From Kitasatospora herbaricolor (GTDB lineage: Bacteria > Actinomycetota > Actinomycetes > Streptomycetales > Streptomycetaceae), in contig NZ_JAUSVA010000002.1 of NCBI RefSeq assembly GCF_030813695.1, forward strand, positions 8,765,501 through 8,829,500: a DNA stretch of 64,000 bases, in the 5' to 3' direction. The position numbers were made by a program, and so were the translations under genes. Position 1 is the stretch's first letter. The number at the start of each line of letters is the position of its first letter. Below the pieces are notes generated by a model that was not told the DNA's origin, made no database searches, and worked only from the letters and a program-made list of their open reading frames with translations. Positions 42,136-50,615 of the stretch are shown here, piece after piece.

Positions 42136-42903
42136 ATGCCCGTTCCCGACGCTCTCATCCCTGACGCGCTCGTCCCCGGCCCGCCCCGGGCCGAGGCGTC
42201 CCGTGGCCCGGCCGGCCCGCACCCGCTGGACAACGCCGTCCGCGCCGCCCTGCTCGGCCCGCACGCGCACCTCGCGGAACGGCAGGGCCAGGTGCTGCGC
42301 TACCCGGCCGACGTCTCGCCGTTCATCGCCCTGCCCGACCGGTCCGACGCGTCGGTCTGGCGGGACGTCGCGACCCTGCTCGGACCGGGGGCCGTCGCGG
42401 TGGTCACGGGAGTCCGCGCCACGCCGCCGCCGGACTGGGAGGTCCTGATGGACGGCGACGGCGTCCAGCTGGTGGACGAGGGCGTCGCCGCCACCCCCGA
42501 CGCCGAGGCCGTGCCCCTCGGGTACGCCGACGTGCCCGAGATGCTGGACCTGGTGGCGCGCACCCAGCCCGGCCCGTTCCTGCCCCGCACCGTCGAACTC
42601 GGCAGCTACCTCGGCATCCGGCGCGGCGGCCGGCTGGTCGCGATGGCCGGCGAACGCCTGCACCCGCCGGGCTGGACCGAGATCAGCGCCGTCTGCACCG
42701 ACCCCGAGCACCGGGGCGAGGGCCTCGCCACCCGGCTCGTGCACGCCGTCGCGGCCGGCATCCGGGGCCGTGGCGAGACGCCCTTCCTGCACGCCGCCGC
42801 GAGCAACACCAACGCGATCCGGCTGTACGAGTCCCTCGGGTTCCGGCTGCGCCGCGCCACCGGCTTCCTCGCCGTCAGAGTCCCCGGCACGCCCACCCAC
42901 TGA
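42136..42903 (+). CDS. GNAT-family N-acetyltransferase
   Basis: A 255-residue protein whose C-terminal half is a GNAT domain (EISAVCTDPEHRGEGLATRLVHAV and AAASNTNAIRLYESLGF). The N-terminal half is a less conserved GNAT-like segment that covers RYPADVSPFIALPD, as in the FR47-like double-GNAT group. Acceptor unknown. ATG 42136 has AGGA about 11 nt upstream. It is followed 66 bp later by the GST gene on the same strand. Confidence 0.85.
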   Translation: MPVPDALIPDALVPGPPRAEASRGPAGPHPLDNAVRAALLGPHAHLAERQGQVLRYPADVSPFIALPDRSDASVWRDVATLLGPGAVAVVTGVRATPPPDWEVLMDGDGVQLVDEGVAATPDAEAVPLGYADVPEMLDLVARTQPGPFLPRTVELGSYLGIRRGGRLVAMAGERLHPPGWTEISAVCTDPEHRGEGLATRLVHAVAAGIRGRGETPFLHAAASNTNAIRLYESLGFRLRRATGFLAVRVPGTPTH

Positions 42904-42969
42904 TCCGGGCGGCCCCGAGCCCGGCACCGATCACCGCCGAAGCAGTCCGTCACCAGGAGGAGCACACCC

Positions 42970-43893
42970 ATGAGCCCGACGCCGCGCTACGCCGACGCCG
43001 TCGACACCACCACCCACGGCGAGTACCGGATCAACCGGGCCCCGGGGGACGAACGCCCGCTCTACCGCTTCACCGGGCGGATCACCGCGGACGGGAGCAG
43101 CGGGTTCCCCGCCGAGCCCGGCCGCTACCACCTGTACGCGGGCTGGTTCTGCCCCTGGGCCCAGCGGGTCACCATCCAGCTGGCGCTGAACGGGCTGGAG
43201 GACGTGGTCTCGGTCTCGTACGTCGACGGCGCGCGGGACGGCCGCGGCTGGGCCTTCCGCGAGACCCACGGACCGGACCCGGTGAACGGCTTCACGCTGC
43301 TCCGGGAGGCCTACGAGGCGACCGAGCCCGGGTTCGACGGGCACATATCGGTGCCGACCCTCTGGGACCGGCGGACCGGACGGGTCGTCAGCAACGACTT
43401 CGCCGGAATCGGGATCGACCTCGCCACCGAGTTCGGGGCGTGGAGCAACGGCGCGGACCACTACCCGTCGGAGCTGCGCCCGCGGATCGAGGAGTTGGAC
43501 TCCTGGCTCGGCCCGGCCGTCAACCGCGGGGTGGGCGCCGCCGCGGGCGAGGGCTCCGCCGCCGAGGCGGCCCGGGCCGAGCTGACGGCGGCCTTCGCGG
43601 AACTGGACAAGCTGCTCGGCCAGCAGCGCCATCTGCTCGGAGAGCGGCTCACCGAGGCGGACGTGCGGCTCTGGGTGACGCTCGCCCGCTACGACGTGGC
43701 GGCCAACGCCGGTGGGGCGATCGGTCCGGCTCTGGACGCCTACCCGCACCTCTGGGCCTACGCCCGGGACCTCTACCAGCGGCCGGCCTTCGCCGGCACC
43801 ACCGACTTCGCCACCTTCGCCCGCCCCGGTGCGGTGCTGCCCGACTGGAACGCCGCGCACGGCCGCGAGGCCCTGGTGGGCGCCGGGGCCTGA
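42970..43893 (+). CDS. Xi-class glutathione S-transferase family protein
   Basis: A 307-residue thioredoxin-fold plus helical-domain protein. The catalytic motif WFCPWAQR (CPWA) near residue 62 defines Xi-class enzymes (glutathionyl-hydroquinone reductases, YqjG type). The segment VSNDFAGIGIDLATEF and C-terminal DVRLWVTLARYD match the class. Because actinomycetes generally make mycothiol and not glutathione, it may act on mycothiol conjugates of quinones. ATG 42970 has GGAGGAG upstream. Confidence 0.88.
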   Translation: MSPTPRYADAVDTTTHGEYRINRAPGDERPLYRFTGRITADGSSGFPAEPGRYHLYAGWFCPWAQRVTIQLALNGLEDVVSVSYVDGARDGRGWAFRETHGPDPVNGFTLLREAYEATEPGFDGHISVPTLWDRRTGRVVSNDFAGIGIDLATEFGAWSNGADHYPSELRPRIEELDSWLGPAVNRGVGAAAGEGSAAEAARAELTAAFAELDKLLGQQRHLLGERLTEADVRLWVTLARYDVAANAGGAIGPALDAYPHLWAYARDLYQRPAFAGTTDFATFARPGAVLPDWNAAHGREALVGAGA

Positions 43894-43948
43894 CCGGGTA
43901 CCGGACGTCCTCGGCCCCCGCCGGGGGCGTCCGGCCCGGCCGCCCGGA

Positions 43949-44779
43949 TCAGCGGCCCGTCGCCGGTCCGGCGGCCGGCGCCAGCAGCGGTGAGGCGCTG
44001 CCGGCCAGCACGACCCGGGCCACCAGCTCCGGGTCGTCGCCCATCGGGACGTGACCGCAGTTCACCAGCGGCACGAACCGCGCCGCCGGCAGCAGTTGCC
44101 GGGCCCGGCGGCCCTGGCCGTTGAGCAGCAGACGGTCGCGGGTGCCCCAGGCGATGGTCACCGGGACCTCCGGCGGGAGATCGGTCGGGAAGCGGGAGGC
44201 CAGCTCGCCGCCCCCGGCGTGCAGGGTCTGCCGGAACCCCGGGGCCTCCAGCAGCGCCCGGGTGTCCAGCATCAGCTCGTCCGGGTCGAGCAGCTCCGGC
44301 CGTCCGTAGATCATGCCGAACATCGCCTTGCGGCCGAGCGGGTGCTGCGCGAGCCCGGCCCGCAGCGGTTCGGGCGTCCGGGCCGCGAGCCGGTGCAGGT
44401 TGAGCACGCCGGAGGCGTACAGGAAGCCCGCGCGGTGGAAGAATCCGGCCGGTGAGAGCGCGGTGGCCGAGGACGCCAGCCCGTGCCGGACGGCGTGCAG
44501 GGTGAAGAGCCCGCCGAGCGAGTTGCCGGCCACGTGCGGCCGCTCGACCCCGATGGACGCGAGGAAGTCGCGCAGCACCGCCATGGCGCTGTCGACGGTG
44601 TAGGGCATGCCGGCCGGCAGCGGCGGTGAGGTGCCGAAGCCGGGCAGGTCGACGGCGATCACCTCACGCTCCCGGGCGAGCAGGTCGAGCACCGGCTTCC
44701 AGCCCTGGTGGCGGTGCCCGATGCCGTGCAGGAGCAGCAGTGGAGGGCCGTCGCCCCGGCGCTCGTGTACAAGGTCCAT
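43949..44779 (-). CDS. Alpha/beta hydrolase
   Basis: A 276-residue alpha/beta-hydrolase. Visible are the oxyanion HGIGH, the nucleophile elbow GNSLGG (Ser), the acid strand IAWGTRDRLL (Asp) and catalytic His in NCGHVPMGDD. Substrate unknown. A TACCCT hexamer (44792-44787) lies 7 nt before the ATG, suggesting a leaderless mRNA, and the palindrome at 44800-44815 falls between its -35 and -10, a classical repressor position. Confidence 0.88.
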   Translation of the reverse strand: MDLVHERRGDGPPLLLLHGIGHRHQGWKPVLDLLAREREVIAVDLPGFGTSPPLPAGMPYTVDSAMAVLRDFLASIGVERPHVAGNSLGGLFTLHAVRHGLASSATALSPAGFFHRAGFLYASGVLNLHRLAARTPEPLRAGLAQHPLGRKAMFGMIYGRPELLDPDELMLDTRALLEAPGFRQTLHAGGGELASRFPTDLPPEVPVTIAWGTRDRLLLNGQGRRARQLLPAARFVPLVNCGHVPMGDDPELVARVVLAGSASPLLAPAAGPATGR

Positions 44780-44799
44780 GGCGATGAGGGTAAGGCTGA

Positions 44800-44815
44800 G
44801 TTACCCGCGGGTCAC
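44800..44815. promoter_or_regulatory. Palindromic operator GTTACC-N4-GGTCAC
   Basis: GTTACC-CGCG-GGTCAC, one mismatch from a perfect palindrome, 21 bp before the alpha/beta-hydrolase start. Same pattern as the site at 35420-35439. Confidence 0.55.
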
Positions 44816-45212
44816 CCCCATTGTGAGAATTTCCGTCAACAGCTTCCGCTGTCGAAGGCACCGCCACGGTCCGGGCGCATCACCATGCCGGCGCGCAGGG
44901 CGACCTTCGGGCCTGGACGGCGGCGGTGCTCATCCGCGCACGGGGGAGCGGGCCCCATCCGGTCCCCTCCCTGGCGCGGCCTCAAGTCCTGCGGGGGCGG
45001 CCCGAATCACCGGAAACCTCCGCTTCATGCCGGGGGGACCGGCCGGAAACACCCGCTGCCTAGCGTTCCCGCCAACAGTGCGGGCCCGGCGCTCCGTCCG
45101 CGTCCACGGCCCGGCCGCAGCTGATCATGGAACCGGCCCACCACGGCCGCCCGGCCCGGGCGGGGCCCGCACATCCGCAGCGGACGACCCACGGCACTTC
45201 AGGAGGCCTGGC
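44816..45212. other. Upstream region of the NCS1 permease gene
   Basis: No gene. GAAAC boxes occur at 45013-45017 and 45046-45050; the second is preceded by GGGAC and a 6-nt gap, which resembles the GlnR pattern GTnAC-n6-GAAAC with one mismatch. A -10-like TAGCGT lies at 45061-45066. GlnR control of a nitrogen-compound permease would make sense but is weakly supported. Confidence 0.3.
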
Positions 45213-46874
45213 ATGCGCACCGAGCCACCACCGACCACCACGGACAGCGGCCGGCCGACCCCGCGGGCCGGGGCGGCCGCCGACGAAACGCTGGAGGACT
45301 ACACCCTGCGCTTCGCGCCCCGCAGCTACCGCCGCTGGACGCCCATGGTGGTGGCCACCACCGCCCTCGGCGGCATCGCGTACATGGCCGACTTCTCCAT
45401 CGGGGCGGGCATCGGGCTCACCCACGGCACCGGGAACGCGCTGGCGGCGATCCTGGTGGCGGCGGTGGTCATCTTCGTCACCGGCTTCCCGCTCGCCTAC
45501 TACGGCGCCCGGTACAACATCGACCTCGACCTGATCACCAGGGGCTCCGGATTCGGCTACTACGGCTCGGTCCTGACCAGTGGGATCTTCGCCAGCTTCA
45601 CCTTCATCTTCTTCGCGCTCGAAGGCTCGATCATGGCCCAGGGGCTGAAGCTGGGGCTCGGCCTGCCGCTGTGGCTGGGGTACCTGGTCTCCACCCTGAT
45701 GGTGATCCCGCTGGTGGTCTACGGGATGAAGGCGCTGAGCAAGCTCCAGGTCTGGACGACGCCGATCTGGCTGCTGCTGATGGTCGGTCCGCTGGTGTAC
45801 CTCGTCGCCTCGGACCCGGGCACGGTCGACCGTTTCCTCTCCTACGGGGGCTCCGACGGCGGCGGCGGGATGAGCACCGGTCAGGTGCTGCTGGGCGCGG
45901 GCGTCTGCCTTTCGCTGATCGCGCAGATCGGGGAGCAGATCGACTACCTGCGCTTCATGCCGCCGAAGACCGCGGCCAACCGGCGGGCCTGGTGGACGGC
46001 CGTGGTGATGGCCGGCCCCGGCTGGGTGGTGCTGGGCGCCCTGAAGCAGGCGATCGGGGTCTTCCTGGCGGTGTACATCCTGGCGCAGGCCGGCCCGACG
46101 GCGGCAACCGAGCCGATCCGGCAGTTCACCGGCGCCTTCGACGCGATGATGCCGTCCTGGCTGGTCGTGCCCCTGGCGGTGGCCCTGGTGGTGATCAGCC
46201 AGATCAAGATCAACGTGACCAACGCCTACTCGGGATCGCTGGCGTGGACCAACTCCTTCACCCGGGTGACCAGGCACTACCCGGGGCGGATGGTGTTCGT
46301 CCTGGTCAACCTGGCCTTCGCGCTGATCCTGATGGAGGCCGACATGTTCAGCTTCCTCAACAGCATCCTGGGCTTCTACTCCAACTGCGCCATCGCCTGG
46401 ATCGTCACGGTGGCCACCGACATCATGGTCAACAAGTACCTGCTCAAACTCTCCCCGCAGGCACCCGAGTTCCGCCGGGGCATGCTCCACCCGGTCAACC
46501 CGGTGGGGCTGGTCTCCTTCGTCGCCGCGTCCGGGATCTCGATCGCCATGTACTTCCACGCCCTGGGCGACACCCTCCAGCCGTACTCGCCCGTCGCGGC
46601 GGCGCTGATCGCCTTCGTGCTCACCCCGTTGACGGCCGCTCTGACCGGCGGCCGCTACTACCTGCGGCGCACCACCGACGGGATCGACGCCCCGCACCTG
46701 GACGCCGACGGCAACCCCAGCGCCGCGACGTACGAGTGCCACGTCTGCCGGCAGGAGTTCGAGCGGCCGGACCTCGCGGCCTGCCTCACCCACGACGCGG
46801 TGGTCTGCTCGCTCTGCCTGAGTACCGACAAGGTCGGCGACCACGTGCTGCCGGCGCTGTCCGTGGGCGGCTGA
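45213..46874 (+). CDS. NCS1-type purine/cytosine permease-like transporter with C-terminal zinc ribbon
   Basis: A 553-residue membrane protein with about twelve spans and NCS1 features (ITRGSGFGYYGSVLTSGIFA, INVTNAYSGSLAWTNSF). It probably imports a nucleobase, allantoin-like or related nitrogen compound. Unusually, the cytosolic C-terminus (~505-545) carries C509, C512, C524, H527, C532, C535 and H544, spaced as a treble-clef or zinc-ribbon (CHVC, CSLC). That tail may sense or dock. ATG 45213 has GGAGG 7 nt upstream. Confidence 0.85.
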   Translation: MRTEPPPTTTDSGRPTPRAGAAADETLEDYTLRFAPRSYRRWTPMVVATTALGGIAYMADFSIGAGIGLTHGTGNALAAILVAAVVIFVTGFPLAYYGARYNIDLDLITRGSGFGYYGSVLTSGIFASFTFIFFALEGSIMAQGLKLGLGLPLWLGYLVSTLMVIPLVVYGMKALSKLQVWTTPIWLLLMVGPLVYLVASDPGTVDRFLSYGGSDGGGGMSTGQVLLGAGVCLSLIAQIGEQIDYLRFMPPKTAANRRAWWTAVVMAGPGWVVLGALKQAIGVFLAVYILAQAGPTAATEPIRQFTGAFDAMMPSWLVVPLAVALVVISQIKINVTNAYSGSLAWTNSFTRVTRHYPGRMVFVLVNLAFALILMEADMFSFLNSILGFYSNCAIAWIVTVATDIMVNKYLLKLSPQAPEFRRGMLHPVNPVGLVSFVAASGISIAMYFHALGDTLQPYSPVAAALIAFVLTPLTAALTGGRYYLRRTTDGIDAPHLDADGNPSAATYECHVCRQEFERPDLAACLTHDAVVCSLCLSTDKVGDHVLPALSVGG

Positions 46875-47054
46875 CCGGCGTACCGCGGGGCTCGGGTATC
46901 GCGGCGGGGGCGCCCGCTGCGGCGGCGGCCCGGACGGCCCGACGGGCAGGCATTGTCGAATCATTACGGCGACGCAGGGCGGCCCCGGCGGCCGCCGTGC
47001 GCGGTGTATCCATGGGCGGAGGCAGCAGAGTGCTGCGTGTTCCTGGAGGCTGAG

Positions 47055-47681
47055 ATGTCCGCTGGCCCGTCGCCGTCCGTCCGTCGTCGTCGCCGCCGGT
47101 GGCCGCTACCGGTCGCCGTCCTCGTACTGCTGGCCGGCGGCTTCGGGCTGTACCTCTTCCAGCCCTGGAAGGCGTTCACCAGCACCAGGGTCGACGAGGC
47201 GCCGCCGGCCGCCGCCGCGCCCCTCGCCACGCCGGCGGCCGCCGCCCCGGCGGGCAGCGCCTCGCTATGGCCCTCGCCGCCCCCTGCCGGGTCGTCACCG
47301 TCGTCCTCGCCGTCCTCTGCCGAGCCCGGGCCGGTCGAGGGGGCCGCCGGGTCCTTCCGGTCCGGGGAGCACCCCACCACGGGTACCGCCCGCCTGGTCC
47401 ACCTCGCCGACGGCAGTACGGTGCTGCGGCTGGAGAACCTGCGGACCTCCGAGGGCCCCGACGTCCGGGTCTACCTCTCGGCCGCGCCGGCGGCCGAGTC
47501 GAAGCTGGACACCCTGGGCGAGGCACCGGTCGAACTCGGCCGGCTCAAGGGGAACCTCGGCAACCAGAACTACGCCGTCCCTGCGGGCGCCGATCTCACC
47601 CGCCTGCGCAGCGCGGTGATCTGGTGCGCCCGCTTCTCGGTGGGCTTCGGCGCGGCCGACCTGCCGGCGCCGGCGCGGTAG
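47055..47681 (+). CDS. DM13-domain membrane-anchored protein
   Basis: A 208-residue protein with a basic N-terminus, one membrane span (~17-36) and a Pro/Ala/Ser linker. The extracellular DM13 domain (~108-205) runs from SFRSGEHPTTGTARLV to VIWCARFSVGFG and contains the conserved Cys191. DM13 domains are proposed to take part in redox or electron transfer. ATG 47055 has GGAGG 7 nt upstream; the longer frame to 46953 is rejected. Confidence 0.85.
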   Translation: MSAGPSPSVRRRRRRWPLPVAVLVLLAGGFGLYLFQPWKAFTSTRVDEAPPAAAAPLATPAAAAPAGSASLWPSPPPAGSSPSSSPSSAEPGPVEGAAGSFRSGEHPTTGTARLVHLADGSTVLRLENLRTSEGPDVRVYLSAAPAAESKLDTLGEAPVELGRLKGNLGNQNYAVPAGADLTRLRSAVIWCARFSVGFGAADLPAPAR

Positions 47682-47824
47682 CCGGGCCGGCGCCGGCCCG
47701 GTCGGCGGGGGAGGGGAAAGGCGGCAGGCCGGGGGCGTGTGCCGGGGATGATCACGGAGGGATAGGCTGCCGCACCGTCAGGTGCCGATCGGCCCCTGCG
47801 ACCTACTGAGGGGTGGAGAACGCC

Positions 47825-48619
47825 ATGATGGGACCGGCGCACGCGCTGTCCGGTGCAGCGGCCTGGTTGACGGCAGGTGCGGCATCGGCCGCGCTGGACC
47901 GGCCGATGCCTTGGCCCGTGCTCCTCGCGGGCGCGCTGATCTGCGCCGGAGCGGCACTGGCCCCCGACCTCGACCACAAGGCCGCGACCATATCCCGGGC
48001 CTTCGGGCCCGTGTCGCGCACGCTCTGCGAGGTCGTCGACAAGCTGTCCTACGCGGCCTACAAGTCGACCCGGGGGAAGGGCGACCCGCGGCGCAACGGC
48101 GGGCACCGCACGCTGACCCACACCTGGCTCTGGGCCGTCCTCTGCGGGGCCGGCGCCGCGGCGATCGCCGTGTACGGGGGCCGCTGGGGCGTGCTCGCGG
48201 TGCTCTTCGTCCACATGGTGCTGGCCATCGAGGGCCTGCTGTGGCGGCACGCCCGGGCCTCCAGCGACGTGCTGGTCTGGCTGCTCGGCGCGGTCAGCGC
48301 CTGGATGCTCGCCGAGACCCTCGACAAGCCCGGCAACGGCTCGGGTTGGCTGTTCACCGACCCCGGTCAGCAGTACCTGTGGATCGGCCTGCCGATCGTG
48401 CTGGGCGCGCTGGTGCACTGCCTCGGCGACGCGCTGACCGTCTCCGGCTGCCCCGTCCTGTGGCCGATCCCGATCGGACGCAAGCGCTGGTACCCGATCG
48501 GCCCGCCGAAGGGGATGCGGTTCCGGGCCGGCAGCTGGGTCGAGATGAAGGTCCTGATGCCGGTCTTCATGGGGCTGGGCGGCGTCGCCGCGCTCGGCGC
48601 GCTCGGGTTCATCGGCTGA
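47825..48619 (+). CDS. YdjM-like membrane-bound metal-dependent hydrolase family protein
   Basis: A 264-residue membrane protein of the DUF457/YdjM group. Conserved acidic and His motifs are APDLDH near residue 50, GGHRTLTHTW near 90-100 and HCLGDALT near 200, which together would bind a metal at the membrane; about five hydrophobic segments. In E. coli YdjM is LexA-regulated; no LexA box is seen here. ATG 47825 has GGTGGAG 6 nt upstream. Confidence 0.82.
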   Translation: MMGPAHALSGAAAWLTAGAASAALDRPMPWPVLLAGALICAGAALAPDLDHKAATISRAFGPVSRTLCEVVDKLSYAAYKSTRGKGDPRRNGGHRTLTHTWLWAVLCGAGAAAIAVYGGRWGVLAVLFVHMVLAIEGLLWRHARASSDVLVWLLGAVSAWMLAETLDKPGNGSGWLFTDPGQQYLWIGLPIVLGALVHCLGDALTVSGCPVLWPIPIGRKRWYPIGPPKGMRFRAGSWVEMKVLMPVFMGLGGVAALGALGFIG

Positions 48620-48703
48620 GGCCCGGTCGGGCCCGGCGGCAGTCCCGCCCGCCGGGGGCGGCCGGTCCCGGTCCGCGGTCCCGGTCCGCGGGGCCGGTCC
48701 GCG

Positions 48704-49780
48704 TCAGCGCGGCTCCAGCACGATCCAGACCTGGCCCGGGTGGAAGGTCATCGGCTGCCCGGCGTACGAGAACGTGGTGCCGTCCGCCGGGCCGGGCCGG
48801 GACCAACTGCCCTGGTACGCCCTGCCGTCCCGGAGGACCACCGCCTCGCCGCTGCCCACGGTGGGGGAGAAGGGCACCAGGTGGCCGGCGGAGTCCCGGA
48901 GCCCGAGCGGCGAGGGGCGTTCGTCCACCCGCTGCACCACGACGGTCGGTGAGCCGAGCAGCCCGCCGTCCGTCGTCCGGGCCGGCCTCCCGTCCAGCGC
49001 CACCAGGTACCTGCCCGTGGCCGGGGACCAGGTGAAGGTGAAGGAGGCGGCCGGCATCCGCGCGGTGAAGCTGTCGGCCGGCGCACCGCCGGCCGGCGGT
49101 GCGCCGAACCGGAACCCGATGTCCCGGGCCGTCGCCGCGTCCGGTGAGGCACGCAGGATGCCGGAGGGCACCACGTACTCGTTGTAGGGCGCGGGCCTGG
49201 ACGTCCCGCGGAAGAACGAGCCGGTCTGCAGCGGGGAGCGGTTGAGGACGTCGGCGCGGTCGAGCACCGGCAGGAGCCTGCTCTGCGCCCCGGAGTACAC
49301 GAAGGCAGCCCGCCCGTACTGCCGGAGCAGTTCGAGATCGCTCTCCCGGGCGCTGCGGACCGGGCCGACGGTGTCGCCCGGCGGCAGGTGCCCGGAGTCG
49401 TAGACCGCCAGGAACCGTGAGACGCCGCCCTCGACCTCGATCGCGTAGACCACGTCCGCCGCGGTCAGGCCGGTCTGCGGGCGGGCGTTCACGATGTTGT
49501 CGATCTTCACGGCGATGAGCCGTCCCGTCCCGCCGGGGAGCCCGGTGAGCGGTGAGACCGGCGTTCCGGACGCCCCGGGCCCGGCGGGCGCCGAGGAGCC
49601 GCCGGGCAGGGGTGCGGGGGCGGCGGACGGTGGTGTGCTCGCGGTCGGCGGTGACGGGCCGCCCGCCAGGATGAGCAGTACCGCGAGGGCCACGGCCGCC
49701 CCGGCGAGCAGGACGGCGCCGATCCGGTGGGCGAGGGGGAGGGACCGCCAGCCGCCCAGGGCGCGTTCGAGGATCTTCAT
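48704..49780 (-). CDS. DUF3048-domain secreted/membrane-anchored protein
   Basis: A 358-residue protein with an N-terminal membrane span (~21-41), a Pro/Ser/Ala linker and a DUF3048 (YerB-like) domain. That domain has SPLTGLPGGTGRLIAVKIDN, ARPQTGLTAADVVYAIEVEGG, TVGPVRSARESDL and the C-terminal FHPGQVWIVLEPR. DUF3048 proteins are extracytoplasmic and of unknown function. GGAGGTGA ends 6 nt before ATG 49780, a near-perfect ribosome site. Divergent from the M-box/corA unit. The frame continues upstream through the 15-bp repeats, but this is not needed. Confidence 0.85.
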   Translation of the reverse strand: MKILERALGGWRSLPLAHRIGAVLLAGAAVALAVLLILAGGPSPPTASTPPSAAPAPLPGGSSAPAGPGASGTPVSPLTGLPGGTGRLIAVKIDNIVNARPQTGLTAADVVYAIEVEGGVSRFLAVYDSGHLPPGDTVGPVRSARESDLELLRQYGRAAFVYSGAQSRLLPVLDRADVLNRSPLQTGSFFRGTSRPAPYNEYVVPSGILRASPDAATARDIGFRFGAPPAGGAPADSFTARMPAASFTFTWSPATGRYLVALDGRPARTTDGGLLGSPTVVVQRVDERPSPLGLRDSAGHLVPFSPTVGSGEAVVLRDGRAYQGSWSRPGPADGTTFSYAGQPMTFHPGQVWIVLEPR

Positions 49781-49880
49781 CTGCGGGTCACCTCCGGGCA
49801 GCGGCGCCGGTTCAGGGGCGTGGCTGCCGCTGCTCCGGCACGCTGCACCTGGGAAGACGAAAGGTGCACGACGGGCGGTT

Positions 49881-49970
49881 CCGCTGTCTTCGTGCCCGCT
49901 GTTTTCGTGCCCGCTGTTTTCGTGCCCGCTGTCTTCGTGCCCGCTGTCTTCGTGCCCGCTGTCTTCGCGC
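49881..49970. repeat. Six-copy 15-bp minisatellite
   Basis: Six contiguous copies of CGCTGTCTTCGTGCC (two with TTTT for TCTT; the last with CGCGCG at the end) lie between the divergent DUF3048 gene and the M-box. Units are multiples of three, so frames stay open: VFVPA on the plus strand and GHEDS/GHENS on the minus strand. Confidence 0.95.
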
Positions 49971-50093
49971 GCGGTGCGAGTGCCCGGCCCGGGGCAGGCA
50001 GGCGATGCGAGGGGCGCCGGGACGACGGTCGCGCGCCCTCCTGCGCCCCGCCGGCGCCCGGCGGGGCTAAGCTGGGCGAAGTTGTGAAGGCAC

Positions 50094-50246
50094 CTCGTTC
50101 GGTGAGGCGTCGCCACGGACACAGGCCACTGACCCCACGACGTCGAGAGACGCCCAGGTTCAGGACAGGTCTCCCCGGCCTAAGGGGTGACCCCAAGTGG
50201 CTGCACCCCCGGGTGCTACGCCGTGGCGTGCCAAAGCTCTGACGAG
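50094..50246 (+). ncRNA. M-box (ykoK) magnesium riboswitch
   Basis: The 5' GTGAGGC, the central GAGACGCCC, and the 3' GTGCCAAAGCTCTGACGAG correspond to the most conserved blocks of the M-box. Pairings are consistent: CTCGT (50094-50098) with ACGAG (50242-50246), CGCCACGG (50111-50118) with CCGTGGCG (50221-50228), and GCCACT (50125-50130) with AGTGGC (50196-50201). A -10-like TAAGCT lies at 50068-50073. It precedes corA by 369 nt, the expected regulatory target. A downstream hairpin GGCACCC/GGGTGCC (50323-50341) could serve as expression platform. Confidence 0.85.
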
Positions 50247-50615
50247 TTCGGGGGTGCCCGTCCGCCTCCCGGCGCACCCGTGCGCGCGGGCCGGGCGGAG
50301 CCTCCCCTGACGGCCGCGCTCCGGCACCCCGCCCGGGTGCCCGACGGCAGGGAGGTGAGAGCGGTGGAGTCCAGTAGTCCGGGCCGAAGTCGGCCCCGCC
50401 CCGGTACGTGCACGACTTCGTCCCGCATCGCGCGCCCGTCCCCGCCCGCTCTCCGGCCCTCCCGCACCGCCCGGCGCTGACCGCGCCCGGCCGGCGCGGG
50501 GTGCCCGGGCGGGCCCCGACGGTGGCGGCGCTGCCCCGCCGGTGTCCGGCGCCGCCCGCAGCAGTGCGGGCCGCGCCCGGTTCGCGGCGGACACCCACCT
50601 GTGGAGGTTCCTGCC

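Noticed and set aside
44607..45212. Upstream extension of the NCS1 permease frame
   Set aside because: The frame is open, but the sequence is low-complexity, overlaps the divergent hydrolase promoter, and a clear GGAGG precedes the ATG at 45213.
49881..49970. CRISPR array
   Set aside because: The 15-bp units are contiguous without unique spacers, so this is a minisatellite.
49781..50122. N-terminal extension of DUF3048 through the 15-bp repeats (GHEDS)
   Set aside because: An excellent ribosome site (GGAGGTGA) marks ATG 49780, and the extension has no upstream start signal; kept only as a repeat observation.
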